A DNA stretch of 64,000 nt from Theodoxus fluviatilis. Lineage: Eukaryota; Mollusca; Gastropoda; Cycloneritida; Neritidae. The notes under the pieces were generated by a model that saw nothing but the letters and a program-made list of their open reading frames with translations, made no database searches and was not told the DNA's origin. This document shows, one piece after another, positions 60,705 through 64,000 of the stretch; within the stretch, counting starts at the first letter, position 1, and every line of letters starts with the position of its first letter. The stretch is from positions 1 through 64,000 of the forward strand of contig JAWQFJ010016790.1 of NCBI GenBank assembly GCA_034096865.1, given 5' to 3'. The position numbers were made by a program, and so were the translations under genes.

Positions 60705-60959
60705 GTAAAAGTTTCATTCGTTTTGTGATCGTTATAGAAAGATTTTGTTTCCTACCTGCCTGATGCCTTAACTAGAGTGAAGTGGTAACCAAGGTTTCAG
60801 ACCTGTCCAGTAGTGCCTGCATAAAGCAGGGACTCTCCAACAGGCAAACCTCCAAGGCAATGAAAGTGATTGCTTAGTCTGCAGAAAAGGCATCATGCTG
60901 GTTCTGGACCTTGAGAAACATGAGGGAGCAAAACCGTCTTGCAGACCAGCTAGCATCCT
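60705..60959 (+). other. Short intron segment
   Basis: No exon or known repeat seen before the retroelement fragment that follows. Confidence 0.4.
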
Positions 60960-62200
60960 AGAGGATGGATGAATACACGAAGTTTAAGGGCCTATCAACC
61001 ATGGAGGACCACAGTGTAAAAAAGAAACCCCATAATTTTACTATATACTAGATTACCTCAAAAAAGGTAAATGGGAAATATAGAAAAGGCAAGGAAGACA
61101 TTGAAAAACTCAAAGATGAGAACGGAAATGAGAATCATTCAAAAACCGTATTACAGCAAAACAATCCTTAATATTTCTGGAAGATTGATGAACCCACCCC
61201 ATAAATGTGCAAGTCGGGGACACTCCACCAGAATGTGCTGCATGCATGGTGAGCCTGCAGTAGGAGTCACAGCACTCAGATGGAGGCTAGCTCCAACCAC
61301 AACACCCAGGAATCGGTCAGGATGAAATAGTTGATAGGGGACGGCAGAGCACGACCTCACCTGCTCTGGTGAGTGGCGGGAAAGAATATCGATCACCATA
61401 TTCAGAAGTAACTTCACGGAGTTTATTATGTGTGCTGCCATCTTAGTCGGCTTGACTCAACTAAAAATATGCTTACTGATGTAGGGTATTGGATAGTCTG
61501 CTGGGATCCTGCCTGGGGATGAAGAAAGAGAGAGTGAGCAACTTTTGCAGCTTGATCTGTCCTCTCGTTCTCTGGAATGCCCATATGGCTAGGAACCCTG
61601 CAGAAAGTGACCTCAGTGCCCCCACTCGAAAGCTGACATAGATGGTATAGTAGAAAATTAAAAAAAATAAGGATGGGAGGTCTCCATCACCTGCAGAGCC
61701 TGTAAGGACAAAAGAAAATCAGAGATCACAAAAACTCTCCATAATCCTGTGTTTATGACAATGTCAAAAGTAGCCCCGAGTGCACTAAGCTTCGTAGAGT
61801 TGATCAAAATCATGTCCAATAAACCCAAGCTGCCACCACATGATCTTTGGAACAATTTGTGTATAATAGATAAAATTGGCAAAATTCAATACCATTTCAC
61901 GGAACCTCCTTTGATAAATGTGAAGGAGGGCGTCACTCTTGACAAAGGCAGTTAAACCTAATTTAATGACTGGCCCAGGCATGAGCCATGGAGAGGATAG
62001 CATCCCAGAGTGTACAGTCATTGCACCTGTGTGTGTCTCATGGACACTGGCAACATAGTCGTTATACAGCATACCTCAGGTCACTTGTATTTGAGGCAGC
62101 TACATGTAGCAGCACCTCCTTTGTAATGAGAGATTGGGCAGTCTTTGCCATAGGTCACACTAATTTGACTCGACTTGCCACCACTAACTAGTCCTAAAGC
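60960..62200 (-). mobile_element. I/Nimb-like LINE, 3' part with RNase H remnants
   Basis: The minus strand from about 62070 reads GLTAFVKSDALLHIYQ. It continues as VFVISDFLLSLQALQV and VTFCRVPSHMGIPENERTDQ, the RNase H motifs (SD-x3-L; VPSH-x-GI-x-NE-x-D) typical of I-clade ORF2. The Cys/His tail (MQHILVECPRLAHLW) follows, then a 3' end near 60963 with GGATGGATGA. Frameshifts and stops make it dead. Confidence 0.7.
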
Positions 62201-62828
62201 ATTCAAGCCAAGTTGGCACTATGTACAGTAGTATGTGATGGGGTTTAATCTGGGTTATTTACATGTCTTTGCAGAATTGCACACGAGGAACGCTTACTTT
62301 TCATGCCCTCGGTTATTTTCCCAGAAATGTGTTTATATACACAACATCCATTTGGGGGATTTAGGAGGGTATGGTTTTGTTTTGTTTTGTTTTGTTTTGC
62401 ATTGCATTATCTCAACTACAGTATGTAGCATTTAGCGTAGGAAACTGTCACTGGGAAAACACCTATAGATCTAGGAATGGGCATAACTTCTACAATGTCG
62501 ATCCTGCTCTGTTCAAACCTATATCAAAGTTATCAGAGAAGATTGCAAACTTTAAAAACGGTGTCATCACTAAACGCCAAAAAATAGAATTACATCTGGC
62601 TTTGAGGTGACTGGTTAAGTATATGCAGGTAGTACCAGATTATGACAGTGATGGGTACCTGAAATCACTACTGAATGTTCAATCTGTCTGTATGCTACCT
62701 TTGCGTACAATTGTTTATCCACAGGATTGGCCATCCATCCATACATACATCTGTCTATATGTTCATCATGGTTTACACTGTTCCTATCCAGTACTGTCTG
62801 TACATGTTCTCGTTGTTTCCAATTTCAG
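62201..62828 (+). other. Intron
   Basis: Contains a (TTTTG)n run at about 62376-62398. No exon before 62829. Confidence 0.45.
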
Positions 62829-62900
62829 ATGACGGATTACTTTCTTTCCTCAGTAGGCGGAGAAGAAAGCTCTTACCATGACATCGACATATGCCAAGAG
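62829..62900 (+). CDS. Exon 48 (24 codons)
   Basis: Acceptor GTTTCCAATTTCAG, donor GTAGTC (weak). Begins MTDYFLSSVGGEESSYHDID and ends ICQE. The last exon I can place; the gene probably continues past 64000. Confidence 0.65.
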
Positions 62901-63384
62901 GTAGTCTATGTTGCAGTGTCTAAGACAATCTTGTCTTGCTAATGATCTATCTTTCCATCCATTCATCCGTTTCCGTCGTCACTGTCTGCCTGCATAATTG
63001 ACTAATGGCATTCAAGTACAAGGTAGAATTCATAAAAGTTATGGGAAGTATTGTCAGTCAGGTGTCGCCCTCTCCAATCCGTCGTTTTCTATGCTGTCTC
63101 CTCCCCTTCATACTCCCATCAGTTCTTGATTATAATCATCACATAACCAAACTTTGAAGAACTCTAAAGAGTAAGCCTTAAATTAACGGAAAGGCTGTTG
63201 GGCCCTGAAATACCAACCAAACAACCGACTCACTGACAAACCACTTTGCATTTCGAGACAGGAATAGGATCCACGAAGTCCTGCCATTTCAGGTTACATT
63301 GATGTCCTTAATAGATAACCTGACATTTGAAACCAGCATTTCACAGTAATGTCGATCATGAAAACTGGAATAAGGAGAATAAGG

Positions 63385-63476
<92 letters not shown>

Positions 63477-64000
63477 TGCACATGCATGCATGGAGATGTG
63501 TGTGCTTAAGTGCAAGATGGAGTGCGCACCTATTCCACTTTAATGTGAATGACTCATCTGCCCTTGCTGCAATTCCTGTACTACCCCTTGCAGCCCTAAA
63601 AAGGGGGGCTTGCAAATCAGTTTACCCAGTGGAACTCTGTTCTAATTTTAGTGACTAAGTGATGGGCATTCAGGCAGATCTGTGCCAAGGCTTTCATGCG
63701 CTTGCTAATTTTACAGCAAAAAAACTCTCAGGAGAGATATATAAGAGGGACAGCTTAGCTGACAGCTTGTCTGGATGGCAATGGCAGCAGGAGATGAAGG
63801 CAAATTAATTGTCACATTGTATGTTAACCAGGAGGCCCACCTGAGAACATTCAGTAGGTGCATACCCTCATATAGATCAAGGAATGAAGAACGATTTACA
63901 ACTAAGGAGATATCAGGGTGGGTATTTGGCAGGAACAGTAATATGTGCATAATGTCAATACGAACTGTGATGTGTCCATTCTTTACTACATACCACTATG
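62901..64000 (+). other. Intron or downstream sequence with (GT)n
   Basis: (GT)n at 63389-63476. No further exon with acceptor, open phase and donor found. Confidence 0.55.

Overview
The window reads as nuclear DNA of a multicellular animal, most likely a marine invertebrate and perhaps a mollusc. That placement is an inference. It rests on small coding exons in long introns with canonical AG/GT borders, very abundant long microsatellites, and a mix of non-LTR retrotransposon (LINE) families typical of invertebrates. There are no bacterial operons, rRNA genes or CRISPR arrays.

The backbone is one plus-strand gene that seems to span the whole window. I can place 48 exons between 817 and 62900. 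All are multiples of three, open in the same phase, start after a pyrimidine-rich AG and end before a GT, so all 47 introns between them are phase 0. Together they encode about 1456 residues, and the start and stop lie outside the window. The predicted protein has low complexity, is rich in Ser/Thr-Pro, and carries two or three basic AT-hook-like segments, which suggests a nuclear chromatin-associated protein. I do not recognise the gene. It has grown by exon duplication: a 3.14-kb cassette of three exons present three times (1-9724), six 19-codon Lys/Glu exons (13.1-17.9 kb), a duplicated two-exon cassette (27.3-31.3 kb), and several paralogous exon pairs and quartets.

Introns hold dispersed repeats. 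These include two LINE C-terminal fragments (14.4-15.9 kb), RTE-like fragments (37.0 and 40.1-40.4 kb), a foldback element with hAT-like ends (38751-39046), a tRNA-like SINE head (39.9-40.1 kb), an L2/CR1-like piece (47.2-48.0 kb), a CR1-like piece (49.2-50.1 kb), and many simple repeats, including about 870 bp of ATC/ATA trinucleotide repeats (37.8-38.7 kb).

The 11.3-kb intron between 49145 and 60462 is a nest of retrotransposons on the minus strand. An I/Nimb-like element (ORF1 at 58.4-59.8 kb, 3' end at 50.7-51.1 kb) borders a 5'-truncated RTE-like element, which is itself split by a 5.9-kb LINE (52194-58090). That inner LINE has a poly(A) tail, a short target-site duplication and one intact 1675-codon ORF. 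The ORF combines a helix-turn-helix-like region, a polyglutamine tract, a PHD finger, a reverse transcriptase, a Cys/His motif and a restriction-like endonuclease. This inner element and the modular host gene are the two most notable objects here.
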